Source of the DNA: Chrysopilus asiliformis
Lineage: Eukaryota > Arthropoda > Insecta > Diptera > Rhagionidae
Assembly (NCBI GenBank): GCA_964034945.1
Contig: OZ035960.1
Location: forward strand, 91,167,848-91,231,847
Direction of reading: 5' to 3'
DNA: 64,000 bases
The notes under the pieces are model-generated. The model did no database searches. It worked only from the letters and a program-made list of their open reading frames with translations, and was not told where the DNA came from. A program made the position numbers and the translations under genes. Below, piece after piece: positions 28,612-40,517 of this stretch. Numbering within the stretch: position 1 is the stretch's first letter; every line of letters begins with the position of its first letter.

Positions 28612-31403
28612 ATGGAAGTGATCGAAATTGATAACTCAGCAAAACATTCAATTGTTTTTCACGGTAAATTGAAGGAGAACCGTGAAAAGGTATTAATCGA
28701 GGCAGTGTTTTTTTTGCACAATAGTACTTTTTTATTTCTCGGAAAATTTATTTAACAGCTATGCGATGTTCAGCTAAAAGTTCAGGACACTTTGATTCCC
28801 GCTCATAAAATAATTTTGGCATCAAACTCAGATTATTTTCAGAACATGTTTGCGGGTAAGTAAAAATTACAGAAAACCTTTCTTCGGTCTTACAATTAGA
28901 TAAGTTTCATAAAAACATTGCAGGAACGGTCGCTTTTGGGGATTCTAATAATTCTGTTATCGCGATCGAGGATGAGTTTTCCCTGGATTCCATAAAATCA
29001 ATCGTCCACTACATCTACACCGGAAAGTTGAGTTTCATTCTTGAAAATGCCACTAATCTGCTTAAAGCGGCCGATTTTTATGGAATCGAGTTTATTAAGG
29101 AGTCATGCCGCGATATTTTAGTATTAAATGTCACTGAGGAGAATCGCATTAAAACTTGGTGCTTGTTTGGTAAGAAAAAATAATTTTTACATTGCGCTTT
29201 TATCTTCTTATGCAAAGTATAATAAAATATAATTTGTATAGTCTATGAGAACTGCTCTGTATGGCTGATAGTAAATAAATAATATTCATGAAAAATTTCC
29301 ACTTAGTTTTGCCTAAAAAACATTTCTCAGGCACTCTTGAGTCGATTTGAGCATTATTTCAAAAAATGCCTTTCTGTCTGTCAGTCTGTGTACAAGATTT
29401 CTCAAAAACCAAACCAAATTTTATAGACGTGTTTGGTCCTGGAATGGGGCGATCCCATCAACTTTTGGTTAATTTCTTTTTTCGCGGTTTACTCTGAGAC
29501 TACGGGCTTTTAGTAGTCTTATGTATGACAATAGTTGGAGACAATAATATTTCCTACATTTTTGTCTATTACTAGAATTGCGTATCTCAAGCCGTTATCG
29601 AGATATACAGCTATTTGGAAAAATCTATTTTTTTGCGATTATGTCGGAAAAAATGTTTTTGCTGATTGTAGTGTGAGATAAATTAACGAGAATGGAATTC
29701 TCCACAGTTTTGGCTTTCAATGTTATCTTTTCCCGTTAGTGAGATATTTTCATTAAAAAATAAAAAAAATATTTTTGCGAATTGCTTGCCAATTATCGGT
29801 TTTTCAAAAAGACAGTTAAATGAAGAATTAAAGATATTATAATTGTCTATATTTTTTTCTTTTACCATAAATCGATATATTTCACCGTTATCGAGATATT
29901 TCAGATTTTGTAAAATAAAACACATTTTTCTATAAACTAAAATTTTATTTTTCGGGTTATAAATTGTGCAGAAACGTAGATTTTGTATAAGAAAGTCATG
30001 TGCTGTTCACATCAGATACTTTTGTAAGATTTTCTTCAATTTTTTTAGAACAAATGAATTGTAATACTGAGGATGTTGATAAGTTAATTGCGGAGAACAT
30101 AAATCCTGTTTTGAATAATCCAGATTTCCTTTCTCTCAGTCGACAGTTTGTAATTTTTTTTTTCAAATTCAAAACTTAAATTATGACAATCAGATTTTTT
30201 CGACTGTTCACAGGTTGTGAATTTTTTCACAAATATTGTTAAATACATGCCAAAGAATTCCGCAGAAGAAATCTATTTAGCTATGATCAAATGGATTAAA
30301 CATGATGAGGCTAGAAAGCCTTTCTTCACTGAATTAATTAAACTGTTTCCATTGGAATATTTAAAAACTATTCGTAAGCATATCAGAAATGAAAAATTAA
30401 TCATGGAAAACCACGAGTTGACCAGTTGGCTATTGGCTATTGAAATAGATGCAAAATGTTATAAAGATCGTTCAAAATGTGTTTTTATTATCGAAAGCGA
30501 TGCCATTTTTTATTGGATTGTCAATTTAGAAACCATGGAAATCAAAAGGAAAAAATCTCCAATTAAAGTAACCGGATTCACCTTAACTACAATTAATTCA
30601 AAAATATTCGTTATTGGAGGAAGATTGAACCACAGCGAATATTCAAAAGTTTGTCACATTTTTGATCCAACTACTGATAAGTGGAGCACAATTCCATTTT
30701 TATATGAAATCGCATATCACAAATCTTGTTACTTGGATGGTAAAATATACTTGTTGGTTAGAAAAGATAAAAAAATAAAATTTATATCGTTTGATGTTGA
30801 AACACAAACTACTACGGAGTTACCAGGTTTTGCCTTTAACCATGATTTTTTCAATATCTACGTTTCAGGTTTTGTACATTATTATGAGAAAGTATAAAAT
30901 AGTATTAAAAGTTGACATTTGCAGATGATTCACTTCGGTTAATTCACTGCTCGCTAAATGGAGATAAAGTTTTAAGAGTTTGGATAGACAAACTCGATTT
31001 AGTGGAAAACTCTCGTGAAAATTTGTCGACTTATGAATTAAGTATCCATTCTCTGGATCCCCTACAGTTCTATTCATGTCATGGAATAATAAATGATCTA
31101 GCAAGGCCTTTATCACATCATGTAAAAGACAATTTTATGGTACATTATAACCTTATTCAAAATTATATCAAATTTCGTAATTTATTCGTTAAATCGCCAA
31201 GGTAATAACAATACATTTCATTCTTTTATTTCGTTAAACAAAAATAATTTATTTGTAGTTTATTCTTTTCAAGTATGCTTGAAATGAATTCAAATACCTA
31301 TGGAATAGGCAAGGAAGGAATTTATCGTTTAAATAAAGAATATACCTGGGACAACATTTTGGAATGCAATTTTGAGGGAGCAAGTGTCACTTCACTCGAA
31401 TAA
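28612..31403 (+). CDS. BTB-BACK-kelch-like protein, copy 1
   Basis: Seven exons join in frame to 532 residues: 28612-28689, 28759-28855, 28924-29169, 30049-30149, 30214-30868, 30925-31201 and 31259-31403. The BTB domain fills exons 1-3 (LCDVQLKVQDTLIPAHKIIL, SNSDYFQNMF, IVHYIYTGKL, LLKAADFYGIEFIKESC). BACK follows in exons 4-5 (LSLSRQFVVNFFTNIVKYMP, AEEIYLAMIKWIKHDEARK). The rest is a diverged kelch-like beta-propeller (IFVIGGRLNHSEYSKVCHIF, DKWSTIPFL, DGKIYLL). Proteins of this plan usually serve as Cullin-3 substrate adaptors; whether this one binds Cul3 cannot be seen. The exon-5 donor is at 30868, because reading on gives an early stop at 30895-30897. Intron 3 holds a dispersed repeat. 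A near-twin lies 6.7 kb downstream. Confidence 0.88.
29330..30000 (+). repeat. Dispersed repeat in kelch-1 intron 3
   Basis: The phrases ctgtctgtcagtctgtgtac, aagatttctcaaaaacc and a series of tatcgagatat blocks recur at 35990-36700 (through the segmental duplication) and in reverse at 55910-56620. Repeated 'ccgttatcgagatat' motifs give an internal tandem character. Non-coding. Confidence 0.75.
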
Positions 31404-31805
31404 TATCATTTGACTTTATTTTTCGTAAGGTTGTTCTTTTTATAACGTATTTTTCCAGGACAAGACAAAATTAAATATCTGGTGTGAACAATGTTTCAAG
31501 ATATTGAGTTTAAATAAAAATAACAATTGTAAGGATTCTTTTATCTTTGACTTTTTTCATATACAGCAACACTCCTGGGTTGCTAGCCTAAAACGACTTT
31601 CCAATAAATTGTTAGTTAAGAGAAAATATCAGAAAAAGCACCAAATATTAGATAAAAGATGCCGACTTACGATAAAATGCTAAAATTTCTGTCAAGTTTT
31701 TTTTTCGAAAATCGTTTGCAATAAATTTGGTAAACTTTTTTTTATATATCAAAAAAATAATCGAGAAGAACTGAAAATAGCGAGTAACAGTAAAAAGAAA
31801 AGTTG

Positions 31806-31950
31806 TAGGGGTCCTTATTTTCCAAATTTTATCTCAAAAATAGCACCACTAAAAAGTCATTGGCCCGCATTGCGATTGTCGTAACAGGTGTGAATGACTT
31901 TTTAGCGGTGGTATTTTTGCGATAAAATTAAGAAAATAAGGATTTCCATT
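31806..31950. repeat. Fold-back hairpin element, also found near 53 kb
   Basis: The arms 'ccttattttccaaattttat...caccactaaaaagtcatt' and 'aatgactttttagcggtggt...ataaggat' are inverted around gcccgcattgcgattgtcgt. A second copy lies at 52866-53795, interrupted by a hAT element. The downstream flank (ggcctgacgatcgaccgtt...) is shared too. Confidence 0.82.
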
Positions 31951-32182
31951 ATTATTGTCCATCTCTGTTAAGGACGAAACATCTCTGTTAAGTGCCTCTA
32001 ATGGCCTGACGATCGACCGTTGACGTTTTCTTAGTACACTGATAATGATTCGATTTTCGATTGCGATTGCTTGTACCCTCCTCCTCTAGAGCGATTATAA
32101 AATATTAGTGTGGTCACCATTTAAATTTTCAAGTTTTTGGTAATTATCACAGATTTGAATGAAAAATGTTTTAATTGATTAA

Positions 32183-32458
32183 CCCTTTAATGGACAATGA
32201 CGTGTATACACGTCATGTTACTGGTGGGACATGACGTGTATAGCCGTCATAACGTCTTTTGACGTCATGCCTCTAAACACACCTTTTTAGTTGTGGCGGA
32301 TGTTATCATGGCATTTTATGACGATGGACACTTTGTAATTATAAATACTGCATTTTTTCAGTTTGCTGCTTTCAGAACTTCATTATCTTTAAAAATGTAG
32401 AAGATATGGTATGTGACGTCCTGGGACTTGCAACTTAAAACGTGCGTTCGCGAAAGGG
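32183..32458. mobile_element. piggyBac-type MITE with TTAA target
   Basis: The ends ccctttaatgg and cgaaaggg are short inverted repeats flanked by TTAA (32179-32182 and 32459-32462), the piggyBac hallmark. The left part carries tandem gacgtgtataNNcgtcat palindromes (CRE-like tgacgtca at about 32258). Length 276 bp, non-coding. Confidence 0.75.
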
Positions 32459-32667
32459 TTAATTTAAGTACTGTTTTCATAAATGAAGAGCTTTAAAATT
32501 TAAATAGAAGATATTCTTTAAAAAATGGAAACAAAATTGATTTTGCCAACAAAATTTTCGAAATAAGAGGGTTCGAAAAGTTTCGACGGTTCTCCGATGG
32601 CCACACTCTAGTTTTATAGAGTCACTAATCTCCTCAGTCCAGGATTTAATTTTTGGTGGATTTTTAT

Positions 32668-33160
32668 ACCCGTATGGTGAAACCAAAGGGTATATTAACT
32701 TTGCCTTACCGTTTGTAACGCCAAGATCCCGTCATCACACATAAAAATGAATTACACCAGTGTGTTTAGAATGATAAAAATAATTGATTTTTGCATGTCC
32801 GTCCGTCTGTCTGTCTGTCCGTCTGTGGCGCGGATTGCGGGCGCACGGATTGAGCTAGAGACTTGAAATTTTGCGTGGATCCGTTTTTCGTAAAATGCGA
32901 GGCTAAGTTCGTTAACGGGCAAAAATGGACCATTAGGGGGGGTACCCCCCATACGAACGAAAACATTTTTTGCGAATACCTCAAAAACGGAGCATCTTAT
33001 CAAAAAAGTCCAAGAACAAAAGTTATTTAGGATATGATTCTACATAAAACTCCCATACATCAAAATCTGATTGCAATAAATTTTAAAAAATCTTATTGGA
33101 AAGTTTGACTTCAAAGTGGTACAACTGCTCAAATTATGATACGAATATCACCATACGGGT
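32668..33160 (-). repeat. ACCCGTATGGTGA element, copy B (inverted)
   Basis: Complete copy from acccgtatggtgaaacc to tcaccatacgggt, giving 13-bp TIRs. It is the reverse of copies A and C. Together with copy C it forms an inverted pair around a spacer whose edges (attgccagataggcaattat and its inverse) also pair. Confidence 0.85.
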
Positions 33161-33702
33161 CTCCAATGATTGCCAGATAGGCAATTATAGCTTTTGTTAT
33201 GTTTTTATGTTGTCCTTTCCAACAAATATTTAACTGAAGCTATTTAATAAATCGTCAACAAACATCACATTCACAGCACAGAAATCGGCCGACTGGTAGG
33301 TGACAGTAGAGTGACTATATAATATTAGTGTCCATCGGAAAACCGTTGACGGTTCGAAAAGTTTCGAAATGGACAAAGTTAACTTTTTCCGTTTTCATAA
33401 AAAGATGTACAGAGCTAAAAAGATGTACAGAACATCAGACAGCAATTCAGGAAAAAAATAGACATTGCGGCAGGCCAAGATCGGAAACCGGTTGTAGCAC
33501 CGAGAGAGTGGTTTTTGCTTGAAAAATATTTCCTAGCGAGGAGAAGCGAAACGAGGGGAGTCAGGCTGATTGTGACATCACATTATGGAGTTCGACCATA
33601 ATGACTGAATTTAATAACTGCATTAGTGCCGCATAAATATTACAACAAATATAAACAAAAACATAACAAAAGCTATAATTGCCAGTCTGGCAATTATTGA
33701 AA

Positions 33703-34682
33703 ACCCGTATGGTGATTTAAATGAACAGCGAACAGTTGTATCAAAATTCCACTTTGAAGTCAAACTTTCCAATAAGATTTTTTAAAATTTATTCCAATCG
33801 GATTTTGATGTATGGGAGTTTTATGTAGAATCATATTCTAAATAACTTTTGTTCTTGGACTTTTTTTTGATAAGATGCACCGTTTTTGAGATATTCGCAA
33901 AAATCGTTTTCGTTCGTATGTGGGGGGAATCCCCCTAATAGTCCATTTTTGCCCATTAACGAAGTTAGCCTTGCATTTTACGAAAAACCAATTTGCGTAA
34001 AATTTCAAGTCTCTAGCTCAATCCGCGCGCCCGCAATCCGCGCCACAGACGGACATGCTAAATTCAACTTTTTTTTTATCATTCTAAACACACTGGTGTA
34101 ATTGATTTTTTTGTGTGATGACGGGATCTTGGCGTTACAAACGGTAAGGCAAATCTAATACAGTAATCCCCCGCTATACGGACGCTCGTTTTACGGAAAT
34201 TCTAAGTTACGGACATGACTAATATAGGAACAAATTCGCTATACGGATAAAAAAAATTCGCTATTACGGACAAAAAAAAATTTTTTTTGAATCACAGAAA
34301 AAAATCAAGAAAAAGTCCTCCATAATTATGTTGTATTTATTGTAAATGTACATACCTAATTTCTCCGAAATTTCTGACACATTTTGTGTATACACAAAAG
34401 AGAATTAAAAAAGGCAATAAAAAACTGCAGTGCGGTGTATTTTTAAAAAATCTATTTGCTATTCTTAAGCGAGAACTCTATTTTTAATACAATCTTATAC
34501 TAAAATAGGTTTCTTTTACGGACATTTCTATTGATTGGAACACATCTATTTATTCCCAGTACAATCTCATACTAAAATAGGTTTCGTTTTACGGATTTTC
34601 GATATACGGACAGTTTCCGTAGAACGCAGCCCGTCCGTAAAGCGGGGGATTACTGTATACCCTTTGGTTTCACCATACCGGT
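33703..34682 (+). repeat. ACCCGTATGGTGA element, copy C with insertion
   Basis: Same element as copies A and B, plus strand, starting acccgtatggtgattt and ending tcaccataccggt. It is interrupted at 34161-34655 by a pogo-type MITE. Removing that MITE and one TA restores the aatatacccttt junction seen in copy A. Confidence 0.88.
34161..34655. mobile_element. pogo/Tigger-type MITE
   Basis: The ends cagtaatcccccgctatacg and the inverse ggggattactg are 23-bp TIRs flanked by TA on each side (34159-34160 and 34656-34657). CAGT.NTCCCC ends with a TA target are typical of pogo/Tigger. The interior has repeated tacggaca motifs and no coding capacity. Copy A supplies the empty site. Confidence 0.92.
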
Positions 34683-34747
34683 ATAAAAAAATATTTTTAT
34701 TCACCTGTAGCATTCTTAGCCTGACGAAACTCAAACATAGTTTATGA

Positions 34748-34921
34748 GCCTGTTCACATTGGTTGAAATAGTCCGGCAACATTAGGGCAAGGTGAGGAAG
34801 AAACTGGCAACATTAGGGCAAGGTGAGGAAGTGAGACTGAGCTCCACTACCTCACCTTGCCCTGATGTTGCCAGTTTCTGTCAGAATTAGGCGGACTATT
34901 TCAACCAATCTGAACATGGTC
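34748..34921. mobile_element. 174-bp MITE inserted after the duplication
   Basis: The terminal sequence gcctgttcacattggttg pairs with caaccaatctgaacatgg, and a ggcaacattagggcaaggtg block is repeated and inverted inside. TATGA flanks both sides (34743-34747 and 34922-34926). Unit 1 has the empty site, with one TATGA. Confidence 0.9.
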
Positions 34922-35308
34922 TATGACAACCTCTCATACCATTCGTTGTAAAAATTCGTTTTGGAAGGATCGGTAATGGAAGCAAGAAACAAATACAACA
35001 CAATTTCATATCACGACCGCAAACTTAAAAGCTCTAATTCATGTTTATCGATAGTGAATTTCGTCAGAGATAAACTTCGTTATCTATGCCAAGAATCCTC
35101 TGATTACGGGTACTTGAAGATAGACACTGATCGTTGACATTTGAGTATAGGGCGCGGTTTTGATCGTTCATAGTTTCGATTTTTGCATATTTTTTTTTTA
35201 AATTTTCAGTCTAAAGCCTATTTTCTAAGGACATTGGCCCAAATTCTGCAACTCTATCGCCACTTTTTTTGATAAGAGTTTTTATAAAGTATCTTTTCAC
35301 AACGAATT

Positions 35309-38054
35309 ATGGAAGTGATCGAAATTGATAACTCAGCAAAACATTCAATTGTTTTCCACGGTAAATTGAAGGAGAATCGTGAAAAGGTATTAATCGAGGC
35401 AGTGTTTTTTTTGCACAATAGTACTTTTTTATTTCTCGGAAAATTTATTTAACAGCTATGCGATGTTCAGCTAAAAGTTCAGGACACTTTGATTCCCGCT
35501 CATAAAATAATTTTGGCATCAAACTCAGATTATTTTCAGAATATGTTTGCGGGTAAGTAAAAATTATAGAAAACATTTCTTCGGTCTTACAATTAGATAA
35601 GTTTCATAAAAACATTGCAGGAACGGTCGCTTTTGGGGATTCTAATAATTCTGTTATCGCGATCGAGGATGAGTTTTCCCTGGATTCCATAAAATCAATC
35701 GTCCACTACATCTACACCGGAAAGTTGAGTTTCATTCTTGAAAATGCCACTAATCTGCTTAAAGCGGCCGATTTTTATGGAATCGAGTTTATTAAGGAGT
35801 CATGCCGCGATATTTTAGTATTAAATGTCACTGAGGAGAATCGCATTAAAACTTGGTGCTTGTTTGGTAAGAAAAAATAATTTTTACATCTCGCTTTTAC
35901 TTTCTTATGCGAAGTATAATAAAGTATAGTATTCATAAAAAGTTTCGACCTCTTAATTTTGGCCAAAAAACATTTCCCGGGCACTCCTGAGTCGATTTGA
36001 ATATTATTTCAAAAAATGCCTTTCTGTCTGTCAGTCTGTGTACAAGATTTCTCAAAAACCAAACCAAATTTTATAGACGTGTTTGGTCCTGGAATGGGGC
36101 GATCCCATCATTTTTTGGTATGAATCGGTTAACCAAAGTAAGTAAAATGGTAGCGTTTCATTAATGTTAATTTAGTTTTTTGCGGTTTACTCCAAGCCTA
36201 CGAGATTTTTAGTAGTCTTATGTATGACAATAGTTGGAGACAATAATATTTCCTACATTTTTGTCTTTTACTAGAATTGCGTCTTTCAAGCCATTATCGA
36301 GATATACCGCTATTTAAAAAAATCAGTTTTTTGCGATTATGTCGAAAAAAAACGGTTTTTGCCGGTTGCGGGTGTGAGATAAATTAATGAGAATGGAATT
36401 CTCCACAGTTTTGGCTTTCAATGTTATCTTTTCCCGTTAGTGAGATATTTTCATTAAAATGTAAAAAATAGATTTTTGCGAATTGCTTACGAACTAACGG
36501 TTTTTCGAAAAGAGTTAACTGAAGAATTAAAGATATTAAAATTCTCTACATTTTTCCTTTTACCATAAATCGATATATTTCACCGTTATCGAGATATTTC
36601 AGATTTTGTAGAATAAAACACATTTTTCTATAAACTAAAATTTTATTTTTCGGGTTATAAATTGTGCAGAAACGTAGATTTTGTATAAGAAAGTCATGTG
36701 CTGTTCACATCAGATATTTTTTAAAATTTGCTTTATTTTTTTAGAACAAATGAATTGTAATACTGAGGATGTTGATAAGTTAATCGGGGATAACATAAAT
36801 CCTGTTTCGAATCATCCAGATTTCCTTTCACTCAGTGGACAGTTTGTAATTTTTTTTTTCAAATTCAAAACTTAAATTTCGACAATTGGATTTTTTCGAC
36901 TGTTTACAGGTTGTGAAATTTTTCACAAATATTGTTAAATACATTCCGAAGAATTCCTCAGAGGAAGTCTATTTAGCTATGATCAAATGGATTAAACATG
37001 ATGAGGCTAGAAAGCCTTTCTTCACTGAATTAATTAAACTGTTTCCATTGGAATATTTAAAAACTATTCCTAAGCACCTGAGAAGTGAAAATTTAATACA
37101 GGAACATATCGACTTGATTAGATGGCTGTTTAATGCAAAGATAGATTTTAAAATTTATGAAGATCGTTCGAACTGTGTTTTTATTATGGAAAGAGATGCC
37201 ACTTATTATTGGATTATCAACTTAGCAACAATGATATTAAAAAGGAAATCATCTCCAATTAAAGTAACCGGATTCACCTTAACTACAATTAATTCGAGAA
37301 TATTCATTATTGGAGGAAAATTGAACAACGGCACATATTCAAAAGTTTGCCACATTTTTGATCCAGCTACTGATAAGTGGAGTACAATTCCATTTTTACA
37401 TGAAATCGAAAATTACAAATCTTGTCACTTGAATGGTAAAATATATTTGTCTGGTAGAAAAGATCAAAAAATAAAAATTATATCGTTTGATGTGGAAACA
37501 CAAACTACTACGAAAATTCCAGATTTGGTTAGTGACTCTGATCTCCTCGATATCTACGTTTCAGGTTTTCTAAATTCTTATGAAATAGTATAACATAATA
37601 TTAAAATTTAACAGTTTTAGATAATTCACTTCGATTAATTGAAATCCTTAGATTGGATTTTGATATGAAAATTGGGATATACAAACTCGATTTAGTAGAA
37701 AACTCTCGTAAAAATTTGTTGATTTATGAATTAAATTTCGGTGCAGCAATAGATGATCTAGCAAGAGATTTATCACATGTAGAAAATTTTATGGCAGTTT
37801 ATAATTTAATTCAAAATCATGTCAAATCTAATAGCGCCTATAGATCGCCAAGGTAATGACAATACATTTTATTATTTTATTTCGTTAAACAAAAATAATT
37901 TATTTGTAGTTTATTCTTTTCAAGTATGCTTGAAATGAATTCAAATACCTATGGAATAGGCAAGGAAGGAATTTATCGTTTAAATAAAGAATATACCTGG
38001 GACAACATTTTGGAATGCAATTTTGAGGGAGCAAGTGTCACTTCACTCGAATAA
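35309..38054 (+). CDS. BTB-BACK-kelch-like protein, copy 2
   Basis: Seven exons join in frame to 517 residues: 35309-35386, 35456-35552, 35621-35866, 36745-36845, 36910-37564, 37621-37852 and 37910-38054. Layout and splice phases are identical to copy 1 at 28612-31403. Exons 1-3 (BTB) encode exactly the same protein as copy 1, with only about three silent differences. The kelch part of exons 5 and 6 differs at many residues (IFIIGGKLNNGTYSKVCHIF, then KIPDLVSDSDLLDIYVS), with some blocks unchanged (SPIKVTGFTLTTINS). Exon 6 is 15 codons shorter. No disabling change is seen, so both copies may be active. The predicted role is a Cul3-type adaptor or structural kelch protein, from family knowledge only. 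Confidence 0.87.
35990..36700 (+). repeat. Dispersed repeat in kelch-2 intron 3
   Basis: Duplicate of the repeat at 29330-30000, carried along in unit 2. It has a short extra segment near 36117-36175 compared with unit 1. Confidence 0.75.
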
Positions 38055-38424
38055 TATCATTTGACTTTATTTTTCGTAAGGTTGTTCTTTTTATAACGTA
38101 TTTTTCCAGGACAAGACAAAATTAAATATCTGGAGTGAACAATGTTTCAAGATATTGAGTTTAAATAAAAAAAAAACAATTGTAAGAATTCTTTTATCTT
38201 TGACTTTTTTCATATACAGCAACACTCCTGGGTTGCTAACCTAAGATGACTTTCCAATAAATTGTTAGTTAAGAGAAAATATCAGAAAAAGCACCAAATA
38301 TTAGATAAAAGACTTACGATAAAATGCTAAAATTTCTATGAAGTTTTTTTTTTTCGAAAATCGTTTGCAATAAATTTGGTAATTTTTTTTTATATTTCAA
38401 AAAAATAGCACCACTAAAAAGTGT

Positions 38425-38886
38425 TGTATTTTCTTTTAAAGGTTGGATACATCGATTGTTTGCCACAAAACGACACACTAAATTTATTTCTCCAAATCAT
38501 TGTTGGGTAAATAAGTAATACTGATCTACTTGTATAATAACTTTATTTTGTCTTTAAATTCACAAAAAATAACAAAAACTTCGAATCTAAACTGAAAACC
38601 AGAAAACAAAACATCCCAATAAACGTTTTGCCAACTCCTCAACAGGCAGTTGCTATTTTCGAATCAAAGCGCGACAAGTTTCTTCTCTGTATTTGGTGTT
38701 GATTTGATAATGTTTTTCGTGTTTTTCAGTTTGGTGTTTTATTGTGCAAGTTTGGATTTTTTAAATCTTAAAATAATGGAAAAGAAAAAACAAAGTAGAA
38801 AAAGTTTTCAATGAGGCTATCGCACGAATATCGAAAGCAAAAACACGCACGCACATGTTGTATTTTCTTTCGCTATCAAATCTATA
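38425..38886. other. Spacer, nothing recognised
   Basis: AT-rich sequence between the kelch duplication and the Harbinger element. No defended reading frame and no repeat found within the window. Confidence 0.35.
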
Positions 38887-39475
38887 CTGGGGCCACTTCA
38901 TGTAACATTTCTTCGACCAGAAAGTCGAACGATTTTTTTAGTCGAAGAAAATTAATATTGGGTTCATGTAATTCCTTCGACCACGAATAAGGCATTGCCT
39001 AATGTCGTATATACTAGAATCCGACTAATTAGGCCATTTAAGCTGTCAAAATCGAAGAGTCGCGGGAAAGTATTTTCAATTTTCTGTGGTATTTTCAATT
39101 TAAAAAATGTTTTTTTGACACTGAGAGCAGTGATGAGGAATTTTCAAAGGACTTAACGGCTGAAAGAAGACGTCTTAGGGATATTAGCAACCCTTTAACA
39201 TTGGCAGAAACAGAGTATGATTATGTGAAATATGAATATTTTTTTTAGGTATGAATTGTGATTCTTTGAAATATTTCAGCTTTAAAATGAGGTTCAGGAT
39301 TTCCAAGGACATTTTCAACTACATTTTAAACACGATTGAGACACCAATAACCAGTAGAAACACCAGTGTACCAACGATAATAAAGTTAGCAACGACTTTA
39401 AAATTGTTGGCCAGTGGCAGTTACCAATCTTCTGTCGGTGACGATTTTACGTTGGCATTGGCGCATAATACAGTA

Positions 39476-40517
39476 GCTGCGACCCATTGGGCTGATTTTT
39501 TACTCCGGAGTGTTCCCGAACAAAGCAAAACTGCACCACCTCCAATTCACGAACAATTTTCAAGAACATGTATTGCCATATCGTAGTCACAAACGTTTGA
39601 ATGGGAAATTTTTCTCTCAGATCGGCGGAGTGTATTCAATTGTAGCTCTTATGGAAATTACATTATGGCTAAAATGATAAAAACTTGTGAAAGCAAAGTT
39701 TAAATTGTCATTTCAATATTTTTAGTGTGATTATATTTGGTTGAACGCAAAAAGACTAAAAATAACTAAAAAATCATAAGTTTTGGTAAATATTTTATTG
39801 ACATTAATCAACAAAACATATATATTGATATGTAAAGCAACGGACATAAATATTAATTAAACCTGAGACGATTGGGATTCTCTGACGGCCAACGAATTGT
39901 TGTTTAGCGCCCACAAAATCTGTATTAAAAAATTAATTATGGAGCATAATCAGGTAAAAATGGTGTATACTTTCTCTTTATAATCAATACATAATGAAAA
40001 TCTTGGTTTAGATATTAAATTTATTATACGAGGATGAAAGTGATGGAAATTTTGAAGCACTAGATCCAGTCCCTCGGTCTTTCGCGTTCTTATAAGCGCG
40101 GTAAAGACTTTTCCACTTCACCTCCAGATTTTCCGGCGTCGCCAGTGAAAGCTGTGAATATATAAAATGTTTAATTGTTTTTCTTTATTAATTAAATAAA
40201 TTACTAACCAGTACATCTTCAGCCTCCAGATCTTGCAACATATTTTCCCAGAACCGATTTTTGCTTCTGGTTCGAAAATATTCCTCTTTTCTGTTTTTGT
40301 AACAGGAAATAAGTGCTTTCCCCTCATTGAAAGACCATTTTCGTGACTGATTCATATTTTAAAATAAATATTTAACTGGAGACAATAGTTCGATTCACAG
40401 CACTGCTACACAAATATGACAGCTCAATTTTGAGGTTAGAAATTGTTCTTGGCATAAAAAATTCGACCCATTGAAAATTTACTCCGGAGTAAAAAAATCA
40501 GCCCAATGGGTCGCAGC
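39476..40517 (-). mobile_element. Second TIR element nested in the transposase
   Basis: The 37-bp inverted ends (gctgcgacccattgggctga... and its inverse ending gggtcgcagc) are nearly perfect, flanked by TA (39474-39475 and 40518-40519). Excision with one TA rejoins the transposase frame. The element carries a short Myb/SANT-like gene on the minus strand and no transposase. Confidence 0.85.
40008..40355 (-). CDS. Myb/SANT-like DNA-binding protein of the nested element
   Basis: Two exons (40355-40209 and 40151-40008) join in frame to 96 residues. The sequence reads RKWSFNEGKALISCYKNRKE, SKNRFWENMLQDLEA, then NLEVKWKSLYRAYKNAKDRG, a trihelix/Myb-like fold as found in the accessory proteins of Harbinger elements. 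It ends soon after the domain (SSSYNKFNI), so it is either a truncated accessory protein or a minimal DNA-binding protein. No other copy is in the window. Confidence 0.6.

Larger units (their letters stand above)
28153..31860 (+). repeat. Segmental duplication, unit 1
   Basis: Matches 34688-38424 from tttttattcacc(c/t)gtagca to aaatagcaccactaaaaagt. It includes the whole BTB-kelch gene with its introns and flanks. Unit 2 differs by a 174-bp MITE upstream of the gene, small gaps, and a diverged kelch half. Confidence 0.92.
34688..38424 (+). repeat. Segmental duplication, unit 2
   Basis: Second copy of unit 1 (28153-31860). Its left edge abuts the end of the ACCCGTATGGTGA element copy C. The right edge stops in the caccactaaaaagt motif of the hairpin element, after which the units differ completely. 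Confidence 0.92.

Noticed and set aside
30895..30897. Stop codon suggesting that kelch copy 1 ends in exon 5
   Set aside because: A GT donor at 30869 in both copies joins in phase to exon 6, and the joined frame continues for about 140 more residues in both genes.
32210..32275. Repeated gacgtgtatacacgtcat motifs considered as a CRE-type regulatory cluster
   Set aside because: They lie inside a TTAA-flanked MITE with no adjacent gene start, so a regulatory role cannot be supported from sequence alone.
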